From contig NZ_CP108067.1 in assembly GCF_036178145.1 (NCBI RefSeq), positions 7,951,001-8,015,000 of the forward strand: a stretch of DNA of 64,000 nucleotides. Reading direction: 5' to 3'. Shown one piece after another: positions 41,099 through 48,882 of this stretch. The notes beneath the pieces were generated by a model, which was not told the DNA's origin, searched no databases, and saw only the letters and a program-made list of their open reading frames with translations. The DNA comes from Streptomyces sp. NBC_00273. GTDB lineage: Bacteria; Actinomycetota; Actinomycetes; Streptomycetales; Streptomycetaceae. How positions within the stretch are numbered: position 1 is the first letter of the stretch; every line of letters begins with the position of its first letter. The position numbers were made by a program, and so were the translations under genes.

Positions 41099-42010
41099 AT
41101 GAACAGCATCGAGATCCGAGAACTCACCAAGCATTACGGCACCCACCGTGCGGTGGACGGCCTCACCTTCGACGTCCTGCCCGGGCGGGTGACCGGCTTC
41201 CTGGGCCCCAACGGCGCGGGGAAGTCCACCACGATGCGCCTGCTCCTGGGCCTGGACCGGCCCACATCCGGCACGGCCACGATCGGTGGCCGGCGGTACC
41301 TGGAACTGAAGGACCCGCTGCACCGGGTCGGCGCCCTCCTCGACGCCCAGGCGGCCCACGGCGGGCGCACCGCCCACGACCACCTCCGCCTGCTCGCCGC
41401 CGCCGGCCGCATCCCGATGCGCCGGGTGGGCGAGGTCCTGGAGCAGACCGGCATGGCCGCCGTCGCGAAGCGGCGGATCAAGTCCTTCTCGCTCGGCATG
41501 CGCCAGCGCCTCGGCATCGCCGCCGCACTCATCGGCGACCCCGGAGTGCTCCTGCTGGACGAGCCCACGAACGGCCTCGACCCCGAGGGCATCATCTGGA
41601 TCCGCGAGCTGATGCGCTCCCTCGCTGCCGAAGGACGCGCCGTCCTGGTCTCCAGCCATCTGATGTCGGAAACCTCGGCGCTCGCCGACCACCTGGTCGT
41701 GCTCGGCAGGGGCAAGCTGCTCGCCGACACCTCGATGGAGTCGTTCATCGACGCCCGCAGCACCCCGAGAGCGCGCCTGCGGACCTCCGACCCGGTCCGG
41801 CTACGGGCCGCGCTGGCCCGGGACGACCTCGAGTTGGTGGCCGCCGACGACGGGCGATGGACCGTCGAGGGCATACGGGCCGAGCAGCTCGGCACCCTGG
41901 CCGCCCGCGAGGGGGTTCCCCTGCTGGAACTGTCCGACGAGCGCGCCTCGCTGGAGCAGGCCTACCTCGACCTCACCGCCGATCACGCGCAGTTCAGCGC
42001 GGCCCACTGA
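41099..42010 (+). CDS. ABC transporter ATP-binding protein (DrrA/BcrA-type exporter)
   Basis: ATPase of 303 residues. Walker A GPNGAGKST (36-44), signature FSLGMRQRLG, Walker B VLLLDEPTNGLDPEG and H-loop VLVSSHLMSE are all present. A C-terminal domain of about 90 residues is typical of the DrrA/BcrA drug- and peptide-exporter subfamily. It pairs with the permease 37 nt downstream. The divergent two-component system implies that expression is induced by a membrane-active compound. Confidence 0.95.
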   Translation: MNSIEIRELTKHYGTHRAVDGLTFDVLPGRVTGFLGPNGAGKSTTMRLLLGLDRPTSGTATIGGRRYLELKDPLHRVGALLDAQAAHGGRTAHDHLRLLAAAGRIPMRRVGEVLEQTGMAAVAKRRIKSFSLGMRQRLGIAAALIGDPGVLLLDEPTNGLDPEGIIWIRELMRSLAAEGRAVLVSSHLMSETSALADHLVVLGRGKLLADTSMESFIDARSTPRARLRTSDPVRLRAALARDDLELVAADDGRWTVEGIRAEQLGTLAAREGVPLLELSDERASLEQAYLDLTADHAQFSAAH

Positions 42011-42047
42011 CCGTCCACCCGCTCCCGTACCCTCAGGAGGCTTCGCC

Positions 42048-42797
42048 ATGAGCGCCGCACTGCCCACGATCCCCGTACTGCACTCGGAATGGATCAAGAT
42101 CAGGTCCCTCCGGGGCACGTTCTGGTCGCTGATATCCGTCCTCGTCCTCACCGTGGGCGTCCAGGCGCTGGCGGCTGCGGCCCTGGGCGGGGCCGAAGAC
42201 GGCGCCATGGGGGACGACCCGCTCCTCGCGGCCTTCTACGGGCTCAACTTCGGCCAGATCGCGGCCATCGCCTTCGGGGCCACCGCCTTCTCCGCCGAGT
42301 TCCACAACGGAGCCCTGCGCACCAGCCTCACCGCTGTGCCCCACCGCACGCGGTTCTACTGGTCGAAGCTCTCGATGCTGGTCGCGCTCGTCCTCGTGGC
42401 CGGCCAGCTCGCGGGATGGCTGACCTTCGTGGCCGGGCAATCGTTCATGGGGCAGGACGCCCTTGAACTGGGCGACCCCGGTACCGTGCGGGCCGTTGTC
42501 GGCTGCAGTCTCTACCTGACCCTCATGACGCTGTTCGCGGCCGGGCTCACGGCGGTGCTGCGCAGCGGGGTGGCCGTCCTCGGCATCCTCATACCCTTCG
42601 TCGTCATGGTGTCCTTCATCGTGGGCGCGGCAGCGGACGGGGTGGGGCAGTTCATGCCGGACCGAGCCGGGCAGGCGATGATGCGCAGCCAGCAGTACGG
42701 CGACCTCGGCCCGTGGGCCGGGCTGGGAGTGCTGGCGCTGTGGGCGCTGACCGCGGTACTGGGGGGCTTGCTGGCGGTACGCCGCCGGGACGCGTGA
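42048..42797 (+). CDS. ABC-2 type transporter permease
   Basis: Protein of 249 residues with six hydrophobic segments. The cytoplasmic start LHSEWIKIRSLRGTFWSLISVL, then TAFSAEFHNGALRTSLTAVPHRTRFYWSKL between helices 2 and 3, are characteristic of ABC-2 permeases of BcrB/YhaP type. It has an AGGAGG ribosome site. With the ATPase it forms an export complex; the substrate is unknown. Confidence 0.92.
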   Translation: MSAALPTIPVLHSEWIKIRSLRGTFWSLISVLVLTVGVQALAAAALGGAEDGAMGDDPLLAAFYGLNFGQIAAIAFGATAFSAEFHNGALRTSLTAVPHRTRFYWSKLSMLVALVLVAGQLAGWLTFVAGQSFMGQDALELGDPGTVRAVVGCSLYLTLMTLFAAGLTAVLRSGVAVLGILIPFVVMVSFIVGAAADGVGQFMPDRAGQAMMRSQQYGDLGPWAGLGVLALWALTAVLGGLLAVRRRDA

Positions 42798-42837
42798 CGC
42801 CGGGCCAGTTGTCAGTGGCCCTCGGGATACTGACGGT

Positions 42838-43275
42838 ATGACCACGGCAGAGCACCTCGACACGATCGACCGGCTCCGGGAGAAGGAGTTCCCGCCCGAG
42901 CCGGTCCGGACCGGAGGAAACAGCAGCGGCCCGGGATTCCACCTGGTTCAGCTCGCCCGGACGCGGAGCTTCTGGGACGACGACGGCTCGGGCCGGATCG
43001 AGGCAGCCGACCAGATCGGTGCCGAGTACGGGGCGCTCGCCCAGGCCGCGACCGACCGGTGGGGGGAGCCGCAGGTCTTCAGCCTGGGAACGCTGAGGGA
43101 CCGCGGATTCGCCGGGGAGGAGATACCGCAGCCGTGGGACGAGCTGGGCAGCAGTACCGACCACGTGCACCTGTGGCGGGTCGGCGCCCACTGGCTGGTG
43201 GTCTACGTGGCGCAGTGGGCCGGCCAGGACCCATACCAGCTGATGGCAGGGGTCACCGTCACCGACCCGCCGTAG
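42838..43275 (+). CDS. Hypothetical protein
   Basis: Protein of 145 residues, rich in Trp and acidic residues (TRSFWDDDGSGRIEAADQIG, STDHVHLWRVGAHWLVVYVAQWAG). No membrane segment, signal or catalytic motif is seen and I do not recognise the family. It follows the permease by 40 nt in the same direction but resembles a stand-alone gene. Its last 17 nt overlap the 3' end of the split mug gene. Confidence 0.75.
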   Translation: MTTAEHLDTIDRLREKEFPPEPVRTGGNSSGPGFHLVQLARTRSFWDDDGSGRIEAADQIGAEYGALAQAATDRWGEPQVFSLGTLRDRGFAGEEIPQPWDELGSSTDHVHLWRVGAHWLVVYVAQWAGQDPYQLMAGVTVTDPP

Positions 43276-43665
43276 GGGGTGCCTCGTCCGCCTCGGCGGC
43301 CGTGCGGAGGCGGGCGTACTCCTGGGCCATGGACTCGGCGGTCCAGTGGGCGTTGAGACCGCTGGGGTTGGGGAGGGCCCAGATCCGGGTGGAGCCGATG
43401 GTGCGCTCCTGGGGGCCGATCTGCGCCTTCTTCTCGCCGAAGGCCGTGCGGTAGGCGGTCACTCCCACCACCGCCAGCCACTGGGGGCGCAGCAGTTCCA
43501 CCTTGGCCGTCAGGATGCGGCCCCCCTCGCGGAACTCCTCGGCGCTCAGTTCGTCGGCGCGGGCCGTGGCCCGGGCCACGACGTTGGTGATGCCGAGACG
43601 GTAGGTCAGCAGCTCTTCCTGCTCCGCGGGGGCGAGGCGGCGCGGGGTGAAGCCCGAGAGGTGCA
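43259..43665 (-). pseudogene. mug: mug 3' part (mismatch-specific DNA glycosylase), separated by insertion
   Basis: From position 43665 downward the frame reads HLSGFTPRRLAPAEQEELL, LGITNVVARATARADELS, LAVVGVTAYRTAFGEKK and ALPNPSGLNAHWT. These are the C-terminal two-thirds of a Mug/TDG-type uracil/thymine-DNA glycosylase, including the N-P-S-G-L-N catalytic-fold motif. Upstream of residue H the frame continues into unrelated element sequence. The N-terminal part lies at 48723-48882 on the same strand. Joined at the shared GCA core, the halves give an in-frame 187-residue protein. As it stands, no full-length enzyme can be made. Confidence 0.9.
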
Positions 43666-43671
43666 CAGTTA

Positions 43672-43679
43672 TCTGCACT
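43672..43679 (+). repeat. Left terminal 8-bp inverted repeat of the element
   Basis: TCTGCACT lies 6 nt inside the GCA core and matches, in inverse orientation, AGTGCAGA near the right end. It is a candidate recombinase-binding arm. Confidence 0.5.
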
Positions 43680-43733
43680 GCCTCTCCTCGTTGGTCTCGG
43701 TGCTGGTTCCCGAGATCAATGAGGAGAGCACGA

Positions 43734-44930
43734 GTGGACCTGCGGCACGAACTGATGGAGGGGCGCGCGGACATTCCCCGCGTCGGGGCGGTGATTCCGG
43801 CGAGGTGGGTGCACCCTCCGTACGTCGTCGTTAACGGGTACGACGACGAGATCAAGCCGGCCACCGCGTACCTGCGAGACCTGGCCCTGAGCGACAGCAG
43901 TCCGCTGACGATCCGCAGCTACGGTTATGGCCTGTTGCGCTGGTTCCGACTGCTGTGGCTGCTCGGGGTCGCTTGGGAGAGGGCGACCGAGGCCGAAACG
44001 GCGGTCCTGGCCGGATGGCTGCGGACGGCGTCGAACCCTCAGCGGCAGCGGAAGTCGGCCGACAGCCCTGCTCCGGGCTCGGTGAACTTGCGCACCGGCA
44101 AGCCGGTCCTCCGTGCCGGCTACGCGCCACGGACGATCAACCACGCCCTGTCGGTGGTGAGCGGGTTCTACGAGTTCCATGCTCATCAGGGCAACGGGCC
44201 GGTCACCAACCCCGTTCCGGTCTCCCCGCAGCGACGCCGGGCCTTGGCCCATCGCAGTCCACTGGAGCCCCGGCCGGTTCTGGGCAGGTCCCGGCTGCGA
44301 CAGAAGGTGGCAGACCGACCGCCGAGGTCGATCCCCGATCACCTGTGGGATGAGTTGTTCGAGCGCATGGGATGTGAGCGTGACCGCGCACTGCTGGAGT
44401 TCTATGTCTCCAGCGGTGCCCGGGCCGAGGAACTGCTCGGCGTCGGTATCGGCGACCTCGATTGGGCTGGCCAGCGTATCTACGTGATCTCGAAAGGCTC
44501 GCGGGAGCGCCAGGCCATCCCGGCTTCGCCGCAGGCATTCGTGCGGCTGGCCCGCTACCTCGACGAGACCGGCACTCCGCCCGCAAACGAGCCGCTGTGG
44601 CGAGCTCGCCGAGGGGCAGATCGGCCCTTGTCCTACTGGGCCATGAGGCGCATCCTCCAGCGCGCCAACAAGGAGTTGGCCACCAACTGGACGCTTCACG
44701 ACCTGCGGCACACCGCTGCGAGCCGCATGGCCAACGGCGGCAAGCTCACGCTGCCCGAGGTGCAGGCCATCCTGCGGCACGCCAACATCCAGACGACCAG
44801 TCGCTATCTGGCGGTGCGTGTCGAGGAGCTCTTCGACAAGCTCACCGAGCACTACAACACCCCGCGCGTTGAACGGAGCTACCCCACCGGCTATGACGCT
44901 GCCGACATCGCGGCGGTGTTCGGTGCCTAA
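43734..44930 (+). CDS. Tyrosine recombinase, TnpA-like
   Basis: Recombinase of 398 residues from GTG 43734, with GAGGAG 7 nt upstream. An N-terminal SAM-like core-binding domain (about 45-160, SDSSPLTIRSYGYGLLRWF...INHALSVVSGFYEFH) precedes the catalytic domain. The full catalytic set is seen: Arg230 (SSGAR), Lys254 (SKGSRERQ), His322 and Arg325 (LHDLRHTAAS), His349 (LRHANIQTT) and nucleophile Tyr358 (SRYLAV). It should cut and exchange strands at the element ends. Its stop overlaps the start of the second recombinase by 8 nt, so the pair is translationally coupled. Confidence 0.93.
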   Translation: MDLRHELMEGRADIPRVGAVIPARWVHPPYVVVNGYDDEIKPATAYLRDLALSDSSPLTIRSYGYGLLRWFRLLWLLGVAWERATEAETAVLAGWLRTASNPQRQRKSADSPAPGSVNLRTGKPVLRAGYAPRTINHALSVVSGFYEFHAHQGNGPVTNPVPVSPQRRRALAHRSPLEPRPVLGRSRLRQKVADRPPRSIPDHLWDELFERMGCERDRALLEFYVSSGARAEELLGVGIGDLDWAGQRIYVISKGSRERQAIPASPQAFVRLARYLDETGTPPANEPLWRARRGADRPLSYWAMRRILQRANKELATNWTLHDLRHTAASRMANGGKLTLPEVQAILRHANIQTTSRYLAVRVEELFDKLTEHYNTPRVERSYPTGYDAADIAAVFGA

Positions 44931-47367
44931 GTCCCAGCTCAGCCCCACGACGGGCGCTAGCCGGCGGCACGGCCCGGTGGCCGAGGGGCTTGAATTCGCC
45001 AGCCGTTTCGTCGGAGGACCGATCAAGCCGAAAGCAGCCGTCGCCGCGGTTCCGCCCCGCCCGCATGGGGAACTGTCCGTCGCCTCCATCGCCCACATCG
45101 GCGGGCTCGCCGCCACATTGTGGGAGGACGCGGGGAAGTCGACCCGTGGCCAGCGTGCCCAAGCGACCCGCTGCGTGCTGAAATACCTACTCGACTTCCC
45201 CGGCCAGACGTGGCAGGAACGATGGGATGCCAGTCCGATCGGACAAGGGCTGGTCGGTGCAAACACTCTGGGCACCCGACGCACTACAGGTATGGCCATC
45301 CCTCCTGGTGTCCGGGCGCTCTACTGCCTGCGCGTGATTCAGCCGTCCCTGCTCACCTTCCGGCGCAACGTCCTGCACAACTTCGCGCCGATGTTCGTCG
45401 CTGCCCAGGACGACCCGCTCCTGCACAAGTACGCCGCGCAGGTCCAAGCGCACCCACTGCGGCACATCCACCGCAGGGAGGCGCTGTCAGAGATGTGCAC
45501 TCTGCTCGCAGTCCAGGGGGTCCGACTCAGCGATGTGACGCCGGCCGCCGTTCTGCACTTCACCCAGGAAAACCGTCGGGCTCGCAGTGCTCTCCAACCG
45601 GGGAACACAGTGGCCAACCGGTTGGTGGGCCAGGGGATGTGGAACGTCCTGCACGCCATGGGGCACTTCCCGCCCTCGACACCGGTCACGCTGAGGGCCG
45701 CTTTGATGCGAGGCCAGCGCACCGTCGAGGAATTGGTCGATCAGTACCCCATCCGCAACCGGTCGGTGCGGGGATTGTTGATTGATTACTTCACACGACG
45801 CAGGGTCGACACGGACTACTCAACGCTGAAGCAACTCGTCCTGCTGGTCGCCCATCACTTCTGGGAGCGGATCGAGCGGGTCAACCCTGAACAGGCCGAT
45901 CTGCGGATTTCTCCCGAGCACTATGCCGCCTGGCGGCAGACCATCATGGTCAAGGACAACGGTAAGCCTCGCGCCGGCCAGGACAGCATCATCATCGCGG
46001 TCCGCAGCTTCTACTACGACCTCCACACCTGGGCCGCCGAAGAGCCTGAACGCTGGGCCGCGTGGGTCGCCCCCTGCCCCGTCCCGCCCAGCGAACTACA
46101 CGGTCTCGGCACCCGCCGCCGCCGGATCAACGAACGCTCAGCCAACCGCACCCGCCAACGACAGCCGCTGCTGCCGGTCCTGGTCGAACATGTGGAGATG
46201 CGTTATGACCATGCCCGCCTGCTCTTGGACCGTGCCAACAAAGCCTCGGACGGCGAACTTTTCACTCACGACGGGACCGAGTACCGCCGCGTCACTACGG
46301 AATCCGACCGCAAGCTCCTCCGCCACGGCGACGCGGTTCCGACACGCGTTATCGAGGAAGCCACCGGCCAGATCAATCACATCGGGACCGAGGAGGAAGC
46401 GGCCTTTTGGGAGTGGGCCATGGTAGAGACCCTGAGGCACTCCGGAGTGCGGGTGGAAGAGCTCGTCGAACTTACCCACCTGAGCGTTCGCCAATACCAA
46501 CGGGCAAACGGCGAGGTCATCGCGTTGCTGGTGGTCGCCCCGTCGAAGACGGACCGTGAGCGCGTCATTCCGATGTCCGCCGAGCTGTTCCATGTCATCG
46601 CATCGATCATTCGTCGCCACACGCGGACCGGCCGTCCGATCCCACTTGTCAGCCGGTATGACTCGCACGACAAAGAGTGGAGTGCCCCCATGCCGTTCCT
46701 CTTCCAACGGCAGAACGGCACAACACCTGCCGTGTTCAGCACGGCCGCCGTCCAAGAGATGATCGGCCGACGTGGTCAGGCCCTCGCCGAAGTCCACCCC
46801 GGCTTCCGCGGACTGAAGTTCACTCCCCACGACTTCCGCAGAATCTTCGCCACCGAGCTTGTCAACAGTGGCCTGCCGATCCATATCGGAGCCGCCTTGC
46901 TGGGCCACCTCAGCATCCAGACCACCCGTGGATACGTGGCGGTCTTCGATGAGGATGTAGTCCGCCACTACCAGGAGCATCTCCATCGACGACGCAACGT
47001 TCGGCCCGAGGGCGAGTACCGCAACGCAACGGATCAGGAATGGGCAGAATTCGACGAGCACTTCGACCGCCGCAAGGTCGAACTCGGCTCCTGTGGGCGA
47101 CCTTATGGCACACCCTGCCAGCATGAACACGCTTGCATTCGTTGCCCCATGCTCCGCATCAACCCCAAGATGCTCGCCCGCCTTGAAGAACTTGAAGCCG
47201 ACCTCCTCGCCCGCCTTCGACGGGCCGAAGAAGAGAACTGGCTCGGCGAGGTCGAAGGCATCAACCTCACGCTCACCTTCCTGCAAGCCAAACGCGAGGA
47301 GACCGAACGGCAGGCCCGACGTCCCAGCGTCAGCCTCGGTATCCCCAAGCTCCGGCGGGCTAAGTAA
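44923..47367 (+). CDS. Large tyrosine recombinase with C-terminal Cys motif, TnpB-like
   Basis: Protein of 814 residues from GTG 44923, which overlaps the end of the first recombinase. The first 400 residues are an extended N-terminal region unlike simple integrases. The catalytic set is Arg510 (HSGVR), Lys542 (PSKTDRER), His636 and Arg639 (TPHDFRR), His662 (LGHLSIQTT) and Tyr671 (RGYVAV). After it comes CGRPYGTPCQHEHACIRCP (Cys724, 732, 738, 741), a probable zinc-binding tail recurrent in actinobacterial Tn554-type recombinases. A final coiled-coil-like helix region ends the protein. ATG 44893 is an alternative start. Confidence 0.9.
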   Translation: MPKSQLSPTTGASRRHGPVAEGLEFASRFVGGPIKPKAAVAAVPPRPHGELSVASIAHIGGLAATLWEDAGKSTRGQRAQATRCVLKYLLDFPGQTWQERWDASPIGQGLVGANTLGTRRTTGMAIPPGVRALYCLRVIQPSLLTFRRNVLHNFAPMFVAAQDDPLLHKYAAQVQAHPLRHIHRREALSEMCTLLAVQGVRLSDVTPAAVLHFTQENRRARSALQPGNTVANRLVGQGMWNVLHAMGHFPPSTPVTLRAALMRGQRTVEELVDQYPIRNRSVRGLLIDYFTRRRVDTDYSTLKQLVLLVAHHFWERIERVNPEQADLRISPEHYAAWRQTIMVKDNGKPRAGQDSIIIAVRSFYYDLHTWAAEEPERWAAWVAPCPVPPSELHGLGTRRRRINERSANRTRQRQPLLPVLVEHVEMRYDHARLLLDRANKASDGELFTHDGTEYRRVTTESDRKLLRHGDAVPTRVIEEATGQINHIGTEEEAAFWEWAMVETLRHSGVRVEELVELTHLSVRQYQRANGEVIALLVVAPSKTDRERVIPMSAELFHVIASIIRRHTRTGRPIPLVSRYDSHDKEWSAPMPFLFQRQNGTTPAVFSTAAVQEMIGRRGQALAEVHPGFRGLKFTPHDFRRIFATELVNSGLPIHIGAALLGHLSIQTTRGYVAVFDEDVVRHYQEHLHRRRNVRPEGEYRNATDQEWAEFDEHFDRRKVELGSCGRPYGTPCQHEHACIRCPMLRINPKMLARLEELEADLLARLRRAEEENWLGEVEGINLTLTFLQAKREETERQARRPSVSLGIPKLRRAK

Positions 47368-47450
47368 ACTCGACCGCCGTGCCCGCGTCGTGAGCTGCCT
47401 CGAATCCATACCGCCGAAGCCCCCGGCCGCGCCAAGCACTCTCATGCGTC

Positions 47451-48659
47451 ATGCTTTCACCCCTGCAGCTGTTTTCAAGCGTCCATGTGGCCGAGTCGAA
47501 TAGCGCTATATGGCACCACATCCTTGATACTTACCCTGTGGCAGTAGATGTCGAGCAGTCGTTCTCCGGTCGAAATATTCATGTTCGCTCTGTCATCCTG
47601 GGAACGCTCGCTTCCCTGACGGTAGGGCTAATTGCTATTGCCTTCTTTGTGGGGCAATTCCCTTGGTCGAAAGCATGGCCAATCTTCGGCAGCGCTGTAA
47701 TTATTGCTGGAGGTGCGGTCGCTGTCGGTACTCTGTTGGGGTTTATCTTTGGCCTTCCGCGAACATTTGATCAACCGCCAAACGAATCTGGCGTCGGCAA
47801 ACTATCGCAGGTCTTCTTGCTGAAGTACGCCTCGAACGCCAACCTGGACCAGATTTCCGACTGGCTGACGAAGATCATTGTTGGTGTCGGACTCACGCAG
47901 CTAGTCAACATTCCCAAAGCCCTCGAATCGCTGGGTGAATCGATCAAACCCGCACTGGGGGACGTAGCCAGCAGCCAAGCGTTCGGAATCGGGTTGATCA
48001 TTTACGGTTCAGTGGTTGGCTTTCTCTTCGGGTACCTGCTGACACGTCTACGGATGGCTTATGCTCTCACTCTGTCTGAGATTCAGATGAGTATGAGAGC
48101 GGAAGGCATCAGCAGGAAGATCCGCGAATTTGATACGGAGTTGATGGTTCCGGAAACCGGCGAGCTGGCAGAGCCTGATGAGTCCGCGACAGCGCGTATT
48201 GCCGATCTAAGTAGACTTGTCAAGAAGCTCGAACAAGCCGGTGGTCGGCTCGATGTCGACGCCTACCGACGCCTTGCTCGGCAGCTTAAGAAGGCTGGCA
48301 AGTATACAGAGGCGGAGCGTGCATACATGAAGGCAGCCGAGCTCTCCCCGAATGATCCAAGTCCGCTGAATTTCGCCGGTGTCATTAGAAGTAAGTATCT
48401 TAACGACCCTGCCGGCGCAAGAGAATATTACCTTCGCGCAATCTCGCTGGATCCGACTTACGCCTCCGCCATGTACAACATGGCTTGCAATGAGATGCGC
48501 CTTGGCCGTGCCGAAGAAGCGTTGAAATTGCTTGCTGTGGTTGTCTCGGATCCCAAATATCGTGATCTTGCCGAGGAGGACGCTGGTCCAGGCGGACCGT
48601 TCGAATCCGTGAAGGACGACCCTGAGTTCCAGAGGTTGGTGCAACGGGAGGAAGAGTAG
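47451..48659 (+). CDS. Element cargo: polytopic membrane protein with C-terminal TPR domain
   Basis: Protein of 402 residues. Hydrophobic segments are at about 47-70, 76-102 and 176-200. A conserved-looking block, FIFGLPRT plus NLDQISDWLTKIIVGVGLTQ (131-150), lies between the second and third, probably at the membrane surface. The cytoplasmic part holds TPR-like helices at about 268-345 (YRRLARQLKKAGKYTEAERAYMKAAEL; GAREYYLRAISLDP). The final region, YNMACNEMRLGRAEEALKLL...DDPEFQRL, matches the TPR end-of-group pattern. Codon GC is clearly lower than in the host, so it was acquired from elsewhere. Function is unknown; a sensor or scaffold role, perhaps in defence or stress, is speculation. 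The 83-bp gap before it holds no gene. Confidence 0.85.
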   Translation: MLSPLQLFSSVHVAESNSAIWHHILDTYPVAVDVEQSFSGRNIHVRSVILGTLASLTVGLIAIAFFVGQFPWSKAWPIFGSAVIIAGGAVAVGTLLGFIFGLPRTFDQPPNESGVGKLSQVFLLKYASNANLDQISDWLTKIIVGVGLTQLVNIPKALESLGESIKPALGDVASSQAFGIGLIIYGSVVGFLFGYLLTRLRMAYALTLSEIQMSMRAEGISRKIREFDTELMVPETGELAEPDESATARIADLSRLVKKLEQAGGRLDVDAYRRLARQLKKAGKYTEAERAYMKAAELSPNDPSPLNFAGVIRSKYLNDPAGAREYYLRAISLDPTYASAMYNMACNEMRLGRAEEALKLLAVVVSDPKYRDLAEEDAGPGGPFESVKDDPEFQRLVQREEE

Positions 48660-48711
48660 AGTTCGGGCGGATTGTTCGAGAACTAAACGGCCATGTCACT
48701 CAGACGGGTGA

Positions 48712-48719
48712 AGTGCAGA
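48712..48719 (-). repeat. Right terminal 8-bp inverted repeat of the element
   Basis: AGTGCAGA, the inverse of the left-end TCTGCACT, lies 3 nt inside the right GCA core. Confidence 0.5.
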
Positions 48720-48722
48720 GAA

Positions 48723-48882
48723 GCAGGACGGGCCAGAACCGGTTGCCGGGGCGGGCGAAGTGGTGGCCGGTCGCGGCGGAGAGGAGTCCGGGGTTGATTC
48801 CGCAGAAGAGCACACGCAGACCGCCCGCGACCACGTCCGGGAGGACGCGGTCGCGGGCGGCGTTCAGCTCGTCGGGGGTCAG
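48723..48882 (-). pseudogene. mug: mug 5' part, separated by insertion
   Basis: The frame reads [21 protein letters not shown], then [22 protein letters not shown] and GNRFWPVL, the N-terminal third of a Mug-type glycosylase with its G-I-N-P-G active-site motif. It then runs off into the element. The only plausible start is CTG 48882, which overlaps the purB stop (CTGA), giving purB-mug translational coupling. The truncated reading frame ends at a stop inside the element (48700). Confidence 0.9.

Larger units (their letters stand above)
43666..48722. mobile_element. Tn554-like element inserted in mug
   Basis: A 5.06-kb insert interrupts mug cleanly. Flanks share GCA (43663-43665 and 48723-48725), and the sequence AGAGGTGCA on the left plus GGACGGG on the right reconstitutes the uninterrupted gene. 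Just inside both ends is the 8-bp inverted repeat TCTGCACT (43672-43679) and AGTGCAGA (48712-48719). The contents are two overlapping tyrosine recombinases on the plus strand, a cargo gene, and no tnpC-like gene. Site-specific insertion by a pair of tyrosine recombinases is the Tn554 mode. The insert is AT-richer than the flanks, most strongly in the cargo gene (53% G+C at 47581-47640 by hand count, against 73% at 49021-49080). Confidence 0.88.

Noticed and set aside
43734..47367. RIT element (three tyrosine recombinases)
   Set aside because: Only two recombinase genes are present, and the second carries the Tn554-type C-terminal Cys motif. A third recombinase was not found in any frame.
43666..48722. 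Actinobacterial integrative conjugative element or prophage
   Set aside because: There is no TraB/FtsK translocase, Rep, excisionase or phage structural gene, and insertion is inside a protein gene, not at a tRNA.
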